NCBI GenBank assembly: GCA_949127775.1
Contig: CASBQF010000201.1
Span: 1-34,239, forward strand
Direction of reading: 5' to 3'
Origin: Oscillatoriales cyanobacterium PMM_0080
Lineage (GTDB): Bacteria; Cyanobacteriota; Cyanobacteriia; Cyanobacteriales; Microcoleaceae
DNA: 34,239 nt
The translations under genes were made by a program, and so were the position numbers. Under the pieces are notes generated by a model, which saw only the letters and a list, made by a program, of their open reading frames with translations, made no database searches and was not told the origin of the DNA. Of the stretch, positions 1 through 9,434 are shown piece after piece; position 1 is the stretch's first letter; the number at the start of each line of letters is the position of its first letter.

Positions 1-53
1 AAACTCAGGATTAGGGAACCAAAATCACAGTTGATTTTTCTTTGTTCGATTTT

Positions 54-71
54 TGAGACCCATGGGTCTCA
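54..71. repeat. 18-bp perfect palindrome
   Basis: TGAGACCCATGGGTCTCA is a perfect palindrome followed by CTTTTCC on the plus strand. It lies in the 170-bp spacer downstream of tal. The spacer also has two near-copies of an ATTAGGGAACCAAAA-like string (near 11 and 110). It could help end a transcript coming from the left, but the T-run is short. No gene is visible in 1-170. Confidence 0.4.
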
Positions 72-170
72 CTTTTCCAATTAGGGATTCACAACTGGGC
101 ATTTAGGAACCAAAACAATTATCTATTCCGACTCCTAAATGCTTCTGCCTCTAAGGATACAGATATTTCC

Positions 171-1325
171 TTAAGCGACAGGTGAGAGCTTCTGAACTTT
201 CTCTTCCAAGGAATCCATCAGGGATTGGAACGGGCTGACGAATTTCTCAATCCCCTCCAGGAGCAAGTCTGCCATCACATTATCCAAGTCGATGTCGATA
301 TCTGGATCTTTGAGACTTTCGATCAGCGCGTAAGCTTCTGCCACGTTGTTCTCAATCCGGGGTGCGACATCGCAGTGATCGAAACAGGCCTCAACGGTGT
401 TCGGTGGCAAAGTGTTCACCGTGTCTGGGCCCATTAATTCATCCACATACATCACATCGCTGTAGTTGGGGTTTTTGGTACTGGTACTCGCCCACAACAG
501 CCGTTGCACTTCGGCTCCCTTGGCTGCTAATGCTTGCCAGCGATCGCTCGCGACGATCTCTTTATATTTCTGGTAAGCTACCTTGGCATTGGCGATCGCA
601 ATTTTTCCCTTCACCGCTTCCAGTTTGGCTTTCGTAGCAACATCAGTGACTCCTTTGAGTTTATCGTCAATCTGACCGTCGATATTGATGTCGATCCGGC
701 TCAAGAAGAAACTGGCAACTGAGGCAATATTGCTGACATCCAAACCCTTAGCCGCCCGCGCTTCCAAGCCACGAATATAAGCCCAGAAGGTTTCGACGTA
801 GCTGTCAACAGAGAACAGTAAAGTCACGTTAACGTTAATCCCCTCGCTGATGACTCGTTCCACTGCCGGCAATCCTTGAGCAGTTCCCGGAATCTTAATC
901 ATCACGTTTGGTTTACCGATCGCAGGGTAATAACGTAAGGCTTCATTAATCGTACTTTCTGTATCATTCGCGATCGTCGGTGGCACTTCAATACTGATGT
1001 AACCGTCCAAACCCTTCGACTCTGCGTAAACCGGGGCGAAGATATCGCAAGCGTTACGGATATCCTCAAACACCAAAGATTCGTAAATTTCCAGTACAGA
1101 TTTACCCGCCCGGATGCCAGATTCGATATCAGCATCGTAAATCACATTGCCTGCGATCGCCTTCTCAAAAATAGCCGGATTAGATGTAATCCCTCGCAGC
1201 CCGCGACTTTCAATCATCTTTTTGAGTTCGCCGGACTCGATCAGATTGCGAGTCAAATTGTCCATCCAGATGCTCTGGCCAATTTCTTTGATTTCTAACA
1301 GGTGATTCTTTGTCGATTCTGTCAT
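171..1325 (-). CDS. tal: Transaldolase
   Basis: 384-residue transaldolase, the enzyme that moves a dihydroxyacetone unit between sugar phosphates in the oxidative pentose phosphate pathway (cytosol). The N-terminal signature RGLRGITSNPAIF (residues 41-53) and the Schiff-base lysine in NVMIKIPGT (K144) are present. The length fits the longer cyanobacterial transaldolase group. The start is supported by TAGGAG nine bases upstream. It follows fbp on the same strand with a 213-bp spacer invaded by repeats. In many cyanobacteria fbp-tal is followed by zwf and opcA; if that order holds, zwf lies beyond the left edge, which cannot be checked here. Confidence 0.95.
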   Translation of the reverse strand: MTESTKNHLLEIKEIGQSIWMDNLTRNLIESGELKKMIESRGLRGITSNPAIFEKAIAGNVIYDADIESGIRAGKSVLEIYESLVFEDIRNACDIFAPVYAESKGLDGYISIEVPPTIANDTESTINEALRYYPAIGKPNVMIKIPGTAQGLPAVERVISEGINVNVTLLFSVDSYVETFWAYIRGLEARAAKGLDVSNIASVASFFLSRIDINIDGQIDDKLKGVTDVATKAKLEAVKGKIAIANAKVAYQKYKEIVASDRWQALAAKGAEVQRLLWASTSTKNPNYSDVMYVDELMGPDTVNTLPPNTVEACFDHCDVAPRIENNVAEAYALIESLKDPDIDIDLDNVMADLLLEGIEKFVSPFQSLMDSLEEKVQKLSPVA

Positions 1326-1486
1326 GATCTGTAACTCCTACAATTTGATATTTGATAATTGGGAATTAGACATTGGAAATTGAGAACTTGTGTTGAACCC
1401 AACCGCTTGGATCAGGATAAACTCCGCCGAAGTATTGGCAATTGGGAATTAAAACATTTTTGCTTCCTAACCTCCATTACATCCGT

Positions 1487-1541
1487 TACATCCATTACAT
1501 CTGTTACATCCGTTACAAAATCCGTTGCCGAACTTCCTTCA
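1487..1541 (-). repeat. Dispersed GGATTTTGTAACGGATG repeat, copy 1
   Basis: Read on the minus strand, the fbp stop codon is followed at once by AAGTTCGGCAACGGATTTTG and then several GTAACGGATG/GTAATGGATG units. The same element follows sufB (21802-21841) and ends sufR (24293-24529). The rest of the fbp-tal spacer (1326-1486) is low-complexity GGGAATTA-like sequence with no gene. Confidence 0.75.
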
Positions 1542-2612
1542 CTCAGAAAGTGTTCTAGAATTGCGCGATCGATCTTGAACAAAAGACTCAACCAGCGCGA
1601 CATTTTCTTTACTACCAATAATCAAAGGCGTGCGCTCGTGAATCTTCGTCGGCACCACATCCAAAATGTCTTGAATACCGGTACTAGCGCGCCCGCCAGC
1701 TTGCTCCATCAAAAACGCCAAAGGAGCCGACTCGTAGAGTAAACGCAATTTGCCATCGGGGTTTTTCGCCGTTCCTGGGTACAAAAACACACCTCCCTGA
1801 AATAAAATCCGGTGGAAATCTCCCACCAAAGCCCCTCCGTACCGGGCGGTATACCCTTCACTCCGATGCACGTAGCGAATATAATCCCGAAAAGGTTCGT
1901 CCCACTGCCAAAAGCTACCTTCATTCACACTGTAAATCGGGCCACTGTCTGGAATCTTGATGTTTTCGGTGGATAGAATAAACTCGCCCAAACTGGGGTC
2001 GAGGGTAAAGGAATGAACACCTTGCCCGATCGAATAAACCAGCATGGTACTAGGGCCGTAGAGCACATAGCCTGCGGCGATTTGTTTGTGTCCGTGTTGG
2101 AGCAAATCTGAAGCAGAACCGTCTGCATCGTCCCCTTCTTGCTTGCGGATACTGAATATGGAGCCGACATTCAAATTGATGTCAAGATTGGAAGAACCGT
2201 CTATGGGATCGTAGAGCAGACTGTAACGCCCGATCGGACAATTTTCGGGAATATAGTAGGGTTTTTCCATTTCCTCCGAAGCCAAGCGGCAAACAAGTCC
2301 ACTTTGCTGGAATACCGAGATAAACACTTCATTAGCATAGATATCCATCTTTTTGACAGATTCTCCCTGCACGTTTACAGCCCCTGTAAACCCTAAAGCA
2401 TCTTCCATTAATCCGGCTCTGCTGAGCCGCCTCGCGATCAACTTTGCAGCCAGTCCGATGCGACTCATCAGGGCACTCAGATCCTGAGCATCTGCTGAAA
2501 AGCTGTGCAGTTGCTGAAGTACATGACGGGATAGAGTCGTACAATCGCGGTCTAAGGCTTGTACCTGCTCAGTTGGGCCTAGGCGGGCTTCCCCTGTGGG
2601 CGCGTTTACCAT
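1539..2612 (-). CDS. fbp: Fructose-1,6-bisphosphatase, class I
   Basis: 357-residue class I fructose-1,6-bisphosphatase, which removes the C1 phosphate of fructose 1,6-bisphosphate in gluconeogenesis and sugar-phosphate recycling. The metal-binding signature DPIDGSSN is at residues 135-142 and the acidic pair of ASEEME at 111-116. The substrate-binding C-terminal half includes [15 protein letters not shown]. The start has GGGAGA about ten bases upstream. Cyanobacteria usually also have a bifunctional class II FBP/SBPase for the Calvin cycle; this is the other type. It is transcribed toward tal. The last codons abut a dispersed repeat. Confidence 0.95.
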   Translation of the reverse strand: MVNAPTGEARLGPTEQVQALDRDCTTLSRHVLQQLHSFSADAQDLSALMSRIGLAAKLIARRLSRAGLMEDALGFTGAVNVQGESVKKMDIYANEVFISVFQQSGLVCRLASEEMEKPYYIPENCPIGRYSLLYDPIDGSSNLDINLNVGSIFSIRKQEGDDADGSASDLLQHGHKQIAAGYVLYGPSTMLVYSIGQGVHSFTLDPSLGEFILSTENIKIPDSGPIYSVNEGSFWQWDEPFRDYIRYVHRSEGYTARYGGALVGDFHRILFQGGVFLYPGTAKNPDGKLRLLYESAPLAFLMEQAGGRASTGIQDILDVVPTKIHERTPLIIGSKENVALVESFVQDRSRNSRTLSE

Positions 2613-2886
2613 GATTTTGATGTTCTCCCTGTCTTGTGGCTCGCTAGTTTGGGATTTTTCAGTTGTTCCTGAATCAGCGATGAGACCAATCGTCCCCTGA
2701 CTTCTATTTTAGGAAAGGTTTTGCGATCGGGCGTAGAACTTTAGGTGAACTTTAGATCCAGGGAGAAAATTGAGGAGTGCGATCGACTGTTGAGTCGGGA
2801 ATTGTATTTAAAATCACTAAATTTTTTAATTAAGCGCAGAGGAAGTCCGAGGGAAAAAGGTTTTAACGTTGTGGAAGCTATAGCAT

Positions 2887-4422
2887 TCAATCTTTGAACC
2901 GCGACCTATAGCTATCAAACAGTTCATCGATTTTCTGGGGGTCAGATACCAGCGTCCCCCGCTCATCCCGGAACGTGCGATCGCGATCGCCCTTGAAAGA
3001 AAGCCAGTTGAAACTTGTTGTTACAGCAAATTTCACATCAGAGATGAGGATTTTTGCATGGGTATCTCCCAAACGCTTAAGGATAAAATTATCTTTGTAT
3101 TGATTCGCTAATTTTTTAATACTTTTCTCAGCTTGGATATCGGATGGATACTTTTTATCATCTTCATCTTTTCCCAAACCGTACCCAATTAAAAGCTGTA
3201 CGTCACGCTTAAGTAGTTTTTCTAGCTGTTCAATAAACTGTTTGTTTACAACATTAGCTCGAATCCAAGGAGAAATAATCATCAGACGTTTTTGACTGTC
3301 TTGAATAGCCTGTTCTAGGAGTGGGCGGTGTTCGTACATCTCTAGCCAACGCATAGGAACCGCCGCGAAGAGAGAATCTAGTTTGACTTGGAGTTTCTCT
3401 ATTTGTTGTTGTGCCTCTTGAAGTTGTTGCTCAAGAATGAGTTTTTCTTCCTTATCTTCAGTTCGTTCTAGAGTGTTTCGAGTTATTTCTATTTGTGCTT
3501 CTATCTGAGCTTGAGCAGCAGAAACTTCTTCCTTAATAGCCTCAACTTGTTGTAAAGGAGCTTGAGCAACAAATTCATGCCCTAAAACTTCTGTGGCTAA
3601 TTTTTGGGGTGTACTTTCCCTCAAAGCCTCTAGTAAGCGAAGTTTTTTTACACCATTAGCACGAGCAAATGCGGCTTCATGTTCACTAGAAAGAAGATCA
3701 TCGATAGCAAAGGCAACCTGAACATCATCACTGTCCTTTGCCTTATAAATTAGTATTGAGGCAGGTTGAAAAAATCTCTGTCTGCGATCAATAGCTTTCA
3801 AGGCTAAAAGGTCTCGATCTTGCTTAACTTTGGCTTTGCTTTCCCCCTCAATCTGACGAATAATTTCGTCCACATCTTTGAGTTTGAGGTCGGACAATTC
3901 TGGTGGCTTTTTCGGAGAGGGTTCAATTTCTATAATACCTTTGTCGCGCAAGTCTTTTGGCTTTAGCAAACGGAACTCCAATCGCCCGTACCAGCGAGGA
4001 TGCCGTAGGAGTCCATCAAAGTTGATATCAAATGTTCGCTCCTCTGGAACAATAATTTTGGCATCACGGAGCGTTCCTTCACCTTTTTTTGTCAACTTCC
4101 AAACTTGCATCAGAGAGTCATCAGGGGCTATGAGGTCAATATCCTCACTCATCCTTAAATTAATCAGGGCATCCCTGATGATAGGTGGTTCGAGACCTAG
4201 AAACCCACCAATATCCTCTTCAGAGGATAGACCAACGTTAATAGTTTTCAAGACATATTCTTCTATTGGGGGAATCGGTTTACGGAGTTGAGTTAGAGCT
4301 TGAACAGTGATTTTATAAACAGGCAATCCGACTTCTTTACAGCTAACTAAATCAAAGCCTGTACGATTGTCATAGCGGCGTAGTTCTTCTGGAGTAAGAA
4401 AAACTGATTCTTCTGAACTCAT
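2887..4422 (-). CDS. mkoB: PLD-family nuclease-like protein, second gene of Mokosh-like operon
   Basis: 511 residues. Residues 55-120 look like a winged helix (IRDALINLRMSEDIDLI). Residues 290-350 form a strong coiled coil rich in Glu/Gln. The C-terminal third is a phospholipase-D-like domain: MIISPWI (381-387), then HAKILISD (455-462) with the HxK pair, then SFNW (470-473) and an acidic ERGTLV. Only one HxK half-site is visible, so an active enzyme would have to dimerise, as is known for single-motif PLD nucleases. The start ATG overlaps the stop of the upstream kinase-helicase gene by four bases (ATGA), which implies translational coupling. The pairing matches type I Mokosh (MkoB). The function as a nuclease is inferred from the family and is not shown by sequence alone. 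Confidence 0.85.
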   Translation of the reverse strand: MSSEESVFLTPEELRRYDNRTGFDLVSCKEVGLPVYKITVQALTQLRKPIPPIEEYVLKTINVGLSSEEDIGGFLGLEPPIIRDALINLRMSEDIDLIAPDDSLMQVWKLTKKGEGTLRDAKIIVPEERTFDINFDGLLRHPRWYGRLEFRLLKPKDLRDKGIIEIEPSPKKPPELSDLKLKDVDEIIRQIEGESKAKVKQDRDLLALKAIDRRQRFFQPASILIYKAKDSDDVQVAFAIDDLLSSEHEAAFARANGVKKLRLLEALRESTPQKLATEVLGHEFVAQAPLQQVEAIKEEVSAAQAQIEAQIEITRNTLERTEDKEEKLILEQQLQEAQQQIEKLQVKLDSLFAAVPMRWLEMYEHRPLLEQAIQDSQKRLMIISPWIRANVVNKQFIEQLEKLLKRDVQLLIGYGLGKDEDDKKYPSDIQAEKSIKKLANQYKDNFILKRLGDTHAKILISDVKFAVTTSFNWLSFKGDRDRTFRDERGTLVSDPQKIDELFDSYRSRFKD

Positions 4423-7400
4423 AAGTTAGGCTCCTTTAGGGCGCAATTTTTAGGGTGATTTTCAACGTAATCCAAAACTCGGTGTAATGGGTTGTCATGT
4501 GAGGTTCTACAGAAGTGGTGATCTCCCACGATTACTAAGCCAACTTTCCCTCTGGATAAAGCCACATTCAGTCGTTCTGCATCGCGTAGAAAACCCACTT
4601 TACCTTCTTTGTTAGAACGAGTCACAGAGTACACTGCAATATCAGCTTCGCGTCCTTGGAAGGCATCCACTGTATTACACTCAACTGTTAATACTTGCCA
4701 ATTATTTAATTCTGAGGCAAGGTTACGATGGAGCAACTTTAGCTGGGCTGCATACCCCGTCAATACAGCGACACTGTATTTTTTCTGCGCCTTTACTGCC
4801 GTCTGGTTTAGCTGTTTGAGAAACTGAACTATGACATTGACCTCACAAATATTGTTAAAGCTAGAATTGGCAGACTGTTCGCGACTATTCAGAAGTTTGC
4901 TTGTTGTTAACCAAGTCACAGGTTGTGGTAAAACACTGCGAAGATGCTGATCTAAGTCAGTCCTGGCACTTTTTAGCTGACCATCATAGAAGCACTCACT
5001 GACCAAATTGCCGATTGGTGCTACCATTCTATGTTGGATTGTTAACATCTTGCGACACCCATCTGGGAGTGTTCTGAGCAGTCGATCGAATAAAGTTTCT
5101 CGAATATCATCCTGAGTAAGTTCGTATTTTTCCAAAAAGTCAGAATCTCTACTGGCTTCATCTCGAAATGGTGGGAGTTGTTTAGGGTCGCCAACGAGTA
5201 TCCAGCGATGCGATCGCGCAATTGGAACCAACACTTCTGTAGCCGTAGCTTTTGAAGCCTCATCGACAATGCACAGGTCAAATTCTATGTCTTGAATATC
5301 TCTAGGAATTCCGATGCAGGTTCCTGCTACTACTTGCGATCGCTTAATTAGAGGAGCATTGAATTTCTCATTTCGACCAAACTGATCGAACCATTCTGCC
5401 TGAATGGATATCAGTCGCTGAAGCATCTTTGCATTTGGTGCATTGGGATCGATTAGTCGATCGATCCGCCCTTCTATCTCCTCAACTGATAGTTTTAAGA
5501 GCTTATTAATACTAATTTCTGTCAATTCTTTTAACCGCTTGGCTTTTTCTTTTTGTTGCTCTCGCGCTTCTTTTAATTGCTTGCGCACGATGCTAATTTC
5601 AGCTTCAATACTCTGACATTCCTCTAACTTATCCTTGGGGATTTTAGTTGTCAACAATGAATCTGGGTTTTCTGGATCGTAATTTATTGCTAGTATTTCA
5701 TCTAAATCCTGCTTCCATATATTAATCTCTCCTCTGAGAGCTTCAATCTTTGTAACTAGATTCCTCATTTCTTGAAATAGTGTTGCTATTTCACTATCAT
5801 GCGGAGAGATACCCCGTTGCGCTGACCAATCATTAATAAATTTCTGTCCTTTAGCGATCGCACCCTCTCTCCACTGTTCCATCTGTTCTTCAAGTAAGAG
5901 TGAGTGAACATTCTCTGATACCCGTTCATGGTTGCCAAGTCGCACTAATTTCAAGCTAGGATTTTTAGATTGAATCCTTTCTAGTGCGTTATCCAGTGCT
6001 ACATGAGTTTGTGAACTGAGCAGAATTCGAGCATCAGGATTAGCTTTAACAGTTTGCAGAACAACTTCTGTTATAAATGTTGTCTTTCCTGTTCCTGGTG
6101 GGCCTTGGACAATTAGAAAATCTTCTGTCGATAGTGCAGCCTTAACAACTTCCTGTTGTGATTCATTGAGAGGTTGAACAAACTGTAAATCTACTTCTAC
6201 GTCAGGAGTACGGACTTCTTGAGGATTGACGAGTAATTGGCGAATGTCTGAGCGTACTCCCCGGTCAAATCGAATGGCATCAAGGGCATTCTTTTGTCTA
6301 TTTAGGGCAACCTCAGCAGCACGAGTATCAAAGCGTAACTCACCAGATTGTGGGAGTCTGTCTGGTTCTCCATATTTAACATAAAGAGTCAATCTGTCAC
6401 TGATGACCTGCTCAACATCTCCCCCCAAGATGCTAAATCCTTTTGAGTTTGTCACATGGCGGGGTTGTCCAGCTAAGTCATCTTCTGGAAGTTCTAATAG
6501 TTCAAAGGTAACGCGGTTTCCGTCACGAGTAACGCTTGTGTATTTAATCGGTTTTTCTCGTTTTTTCTCCCAATCTGTTTTAGCTCTGAGAATATCCCAC
6601 CAAACTCGGAATAAGCGTTGTTTTTCTTCTTCTGCTCTTGTTTGTCGCAGGTTGGCCTCAAGTTCTTCTACTGCCAGTTGAAGTTCCCTAATAACTTCCT
6701 CTGCTTCCCATCTAACCAGAGGATTACCAAATTTGAATTCGTAGGGGGGGAGCCACGCACGTTCTCGATTCTGTTCTAGTATTGCACTAGAAAAATCCTG
6801 GGCGTTGATAATGACTAGGCGATCTCGATCAACTGCTACATGGTACCTGTAGGAAAACCCAAAAATAGAGTAATGACCTTCAGAGGATTCGTCAGCCGGA
6901 TTGGCTGCATTGGATTTCTTTAAAGGTGAGATTCCACATCCACTATTCAAATCCTCTAGGAGAATCTTTTGAATTTCATCTTGGGACACATCCAGTAGAT
7001 TCTGAAGATTGTTTAAAGCCTTATGGGTAAGTCGGAGGTAGCAATCGCGTTTCTTTGCTGACTGGGTTTGCGATCGCTTCTGTTGAATAGCATTAAGTTC
7101 AGCTAGCAGTACCTCTGCATTAGGCTGACGCTCTGCAGGGTCGAGGGAAACAGTACGTTCGATTATTTCAAGGATTTCAGGCGGTGCCTCAAACGCTTTG
7201 AGAGCTTCCGGGATACTTTCACAATCGACAAGATTCACGTTGGTTATGCACTTTAGAACCAATACACCAAAACTGTAGATATCGCGGGTGTAGGTATAGG
7301 AACCATCGTCGGTTTCTGGCGGAGTGAATGTACGCGATACAAAGTCTTTGAGAGTAATGCTTGGTTGCAAATAGCCCTTAAGCTTGGATATGCCAAAGTC

Positions 7401-7859
7401 AGCAAGTTTGAGTTGACCGTCACTCCCCACTAAAATGTTGCTGGGCTTGATATCGCGGTGTATTATTCTGCGATTATGGGAAAAAGCCAGAGCCTCCAAC
7501 ACGGGTAACGCTACCGCTTTCCAAAATGAATCCCAACCGTCGGGAGGAGATTCTTTCAGAAGAGTTGCCAAATCCTTGTCCATCCACTCCAAAACGAGAA
7601 AATAGTTACCCGTAGTTTCATCCTTGCCAAAATCGAGAAGTTCCACGATTCCGGGGTGCTTCAACTCTTGCAGGGCTTGGGTTTCACGTTTGAAGGACTC
7701 GGCTAGAATATCTGCTTCAATCTGCCTGTGTTTGAATTCTTTTACTGCAACCAGTCGTTCTTCCCGATCGTAGTCTCTTGCGCGATAGACATCAGCCATC
7801 CCGCCAGATTGTGGGTTGGGGGATAGAGCATAGCGATCGTTGATGAACCGAACTGGCAT
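4419..7859 (-). CDS. mkoA: Ser/Thr kinase-SF1 helicase fusion, MkoA-like anti-phage protein
   Basis: 1146 residues. Residues 1-260 are a eukaryotic-type Ser/Thr kinase: Gly-rich loop near 18-24, ATP lysine K40 (VAVKEF), catalytic loop HRDIKPSN (134-141), DFG (154-156), TPPE (179-182). Residues 270-560 are a linker with a coiled coil around 385-415. Residues 565-1125 are a superfamily 1 helicase of the UPF1/COG1112 type: Walker A GPPGTGKT (586-593), motif II DEAS (866-869), motif III GDPKQLPP (890-897), QHRM (942-945), VDAFQGRE (1064-1071), ALSRGK (1100-1105). A charged coiled-coil insertion lies at about 695-785. All key kinase and helicase residues are intact, so the gene looks functional. 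Kinase plus COG1112 helicase in one gene, with a PLD gene directly downstream, is the published type I Mokosh architecture. There is no clear Shine-Dalgarno site; GGGTAG lies upstream. Confidence 0.9.
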   Translation of the reverse strand: MPVRFINDRYALSPNPQSGGMADVYRARDYDREERLVAVKEFKHRQIEADILAESFKRETQALQELKHPGIVELLDFGKDETTGNYFLVLEWMDKDLATLLKESPPDGWDSFWKAVALPVLEALAFSHNRRIIHRDIKPSNILVGSDGQLKLADFGISKLKGYLQPSITLKDFVSRTFTPPETDDGSYTYTRDIYSFGVLVLKCITNVNLVDCESIPEALKAFEAPPEILEIIERTVSLDPAERQPNAEVLLAELNAIQQKRSQTQSAKKRDCYLRLTHKALNNLQNLLDVSQDEIQKILLEDLNSGCGISPLKKSNAANPADESSEGHYSIFGFSYRYHVAVDRDRLVIINAQDFSSAILEQNRERAWLPPYEFKFGNPLVRWEAEEVIRELQLAVEELEANLRQTRAEEEKQRLFRVWWDILRAKTDWEKKREKPIKYTSVTRDGNRVTFELLELPEDDLAGQPRHVTNSKGFSILGGDVEQVISDRLTLYVKYGEPDRLPQSGELRFDTRAAEVALNRQKNALDAIRFDRGVRSDIRQLLVNPQEVRTPDVEVDLQFVQPLNESQQEVVKAALSTEDFLIVQGPPGTGKTTFITEVVLQTVKANPDARILLSSQTHVALDNALERIQSKNPSLKLVRLGNHERVSENVHSLLLEEQMEQWREGAIAKGQKFINDWSAQRGISPHDSEIATLFQEMRNLVTKIEALRGEINIWKQDLDEILAINYDPENPDSLLTTKIPKDKLEECQSIEAEISIVRKQLKEAREQQKEKAKRLKELTEISINKLLKLSVEEIEGRIDRLIDPNAPNAKMLQRLISIQAEWFDQFGRNEKFNAPLIKRSQVVAGTCIGIPRDIQDIEFDLCIVDEASKATATEVLVPIARSHRWILVGDPKQLPPFRDEASRDSDFLEKYELTQDDIRETLFDRLLRTLPDGCRKMLTIQHRMVAPIGNLVSECFYDGQLKSARTDLDQHLRSVLPQPVTWLTTSKLLNSREQSANSSFNNICEVNVIVQFLKQLNQTAVKAQKKYSVAVLTGYAAQLKLLHRNLASELNNWQVLTVECNTVDAFQGREADIAVYSVTRSNKEGKVGFLRDAERLNVALSRGKVGLVIVGDHHFCRTSHDNPLHRVLDYVENHPKNCALKEPNL

Positions 7860-8117
7860 AACTTGCTACCCATAAAAGATTTCTGTTCTTTTTGTAACAC
7901 AGATCCCATGAAACAGGCTTTTCAGCGGTTTATAGACTGTCAATCATAGTTAGGGACTTGCGTATAAATAAAATCCCAGCCATGCGATTGTATTGTCGAA
8001 GGAGCAACCAAATGATTGGTATAGTATTAAGCTGCAAGCCCCTTAGTCTTAATATTTTTAGATGATGGCGAATTTTTAAGATGCGTTGGCTCTCTTGGGT
8101 ACGCACCTTACCAATAA
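7860..8117. other. Gene-free spacer upstream of the mkoA-like gene
   Basis: No convincing ORF is present. It must hold the promoter of the kinase-helicase gene on the minus strand, but I see no clear -35/-10 pair. The stretch 7950-8110 (GGGACTTGCGTATAAATAAA and following) looks like the end of an insertion sequence by composition only; no terminal repeats were found. Confidence 0.3.
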
Positions 8118-8337
8118 TTAACTAGAAAATATCGCTCCTTGGGTGTCAGGGCCGATCGCCCGTACATCAGCCTTCACCCCAAATTCCCCTCAAGCAGCCG
8201 CCATTTCCCTCACAACCGCATCAACATTAGTAACATCCGTTAAAGCCAAAAGCGTCGGCCCCGCACCGCTAATCACCATTCCACAAGCCCCTGCATTCAA
8301 CGCAGCTTCTTGCACAGCTTCATATCTGTGAATCAGA
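8118..8337 (-). pseudogene. thrB: Homoserine kinase (ThrB) C-terminal remnant
   Basis: On the minus strand this encodes the last ~70 residues of a GHMP-family homoserine kinase: RYEAVQEAALNAGACGMVIS, then GAGPTLLALTD, and after an in-frame TGA (8190-8192) GVKADVRAIGPDTQGA up to a TAA at 8118-8120. Intact homologues have a tryptophan near the TGA, so a TGG to TGA change is likely. An in-frame TAA just upstream (about 8338-8340) and loss of the first ~230 codons show that this is a decayed fragment. A complete thrB is expected elsewhere, because threonine synthesis needs it. Confidence 0.8.
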
Positions 8338-8458
8338 GATTGTTAGTTAAAAAAAAGTTCGATCGCCCTGACTGTCCGCTGAGTCTGCTGCTGCGCCAAC
8401 CGGAAGAAACTCCTAAAATAGTTCAAGAACTTATATAAAGGCAAAAGTAAGGTTTTTC

Positions 8459-9358
8459 ATGGCAGATCAATTAATTCGCGCTACAGCAGCAGACGGCGGA
8501 ATTCGGGCTGTAGGTGTCATTACGACCCGCCTGACTGAAGAAGCAAGAGGGCGACATAAGCTCTCCTACGTGGCAACGGCAGCCCTCGGGCGCACAATGT
8601 CAGCGGGGCTGTTACTCGCTTCCAGCATGAAGCGGCCTGAATCGAGAGTCAACATTCGGATCAAAGGAGATGGCCCCCTAGGCGGACTTATGGTTGATGC
8701 GGGGCTAGATGGAACGGTTCGGGGTTATGTGGATAATCCAGGGGTGGAATTGCCACCCAATACTAAGGGCAAACTGGATGTCGGTGGAGCCATCGGTGAT
8801 GGTTATTTGTACGTGGTGCGGGATGTTGGATACGGATTCCCTTACTCAAGTACGGTAGAATTGGTTTCCGGTGAAATTGGCGACGATCTGACTCACTATT
8901 TGGCAACTTCCGAGCAAACTCCTTCAGCTTTGGTTTTGGGGGTGTTTGTGGGGGCAGATGGGGTGCAAGCGTCTGGGGGCGTGCTGTTGCAGGTTCTGCC
9001 GAAGGCGGCAACGGATGAAGAATTGGTGCAAACTCTAGAATCTCGGGTGGCTGCACTGTCGGGTTTTACGCCGCTGCTACGATCGGGAAAAACGCTGCAC
9101 GAGATTCTATTCGACTTACTGGGAGATATGGGGCTGGAAATTTTTTCCGAAACTCAGATGGTGCGTTTTCACTGTGGGTGTTCGTTCGATCGCGTTTTGG
9201 GAGCTTTGAAAATGTTTGGCGAGGCGGAACTCCAAGACATGATCGAAAAAGATGAGGGTGCTGAGGCTACGTGCCATTTTTGCAACGAGGTTTACAAAGC
9301 TAACACGGATCAGCTTGCCGAATTGATCGGCGATTTGCGATCGAACTCGGGTGCTTGA
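8459..9358 (+). CDS. hslO: Hsp33 redox-regulated chaperonin
   Basis: 299-residue Hsp33, a cytosolic holdase chaperone activated by oxidation. The zinc-binding cysteines are complete: C239-x-C241 (HCGCSFDR) and C272-x2-C275 (TCHFCNEVY). They hold zinc when reduced and form disulfides under oxidative stress. The N-terminal core signature (MSAGLLLASSMK, IKGDGPLGG, GYVDNP) is intact. AAGTAAGG lies about ten bases before the ATG. It is transcribed away from the thrB remnant and stands as a single gene; 3' to it is a long inverted repeat. Confidence 0.97.
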   Translation: MADQLIRATAADGGIRAVGVITTRLTEEARGRHKLSYVATAALGRTMSAGLLLASSMKRPESRVNIRIKGDGPLGGLMVDAGLDGTVRGYVDNPGVELPPNTKGKLDVGGAIGDGYLYVVRDVGYGFPYSSTVELVSGEIGDDLTHYLATSEQTPSALVLGVFVGADGVQASGGVLLQVLPKAATDEELVQTLESRVAALSGFTPLLRSGKTLHEILFDLLGDMGLEIFSETQMVRFHCGCSFDRVLGALKMFGEAELQDMIEKDEGAEATCHFCNEVYKANTDQLAELIGDLRSNSGA

Positions 9359-9361
9359 GAC

Positions 9362-9434
9362 GATAATGTGTAATTGGTAATAGGAGTGCCAGTTAGGGAT
9401 CGAGGCCTTGACCAATTGTCAATTACGCATTATC
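9362..9434. repeat. Inverted repeat downstream of hslO
   Basis: Arms of 15 bp with one mismatch (GATAATGTGTAATTG at 9362-9376, CAATTACGCATTATC at 9420-9434) enclose 43 bases and begin four bases after the hslO stop codon. This may act as an RNA-stabilising stem or terminator. The rest of the spacer to about 9770 has no supported gene; it contains a GC-rich patch around 9465-9535 of the kind repeated between genes in these genomes. Confidence 0.5.

Noticed and set aside
7950-8110. Possible end of an insertion sequence
   Set aside because: Composition is suggestive but I could find no terminal repeats, target duplication or transposase.
8143-8331. 62-residue plus-strand ORF
   Set aside because: It is the antisense of the thrB remnant, which reads clearly as protein on the minus strand.
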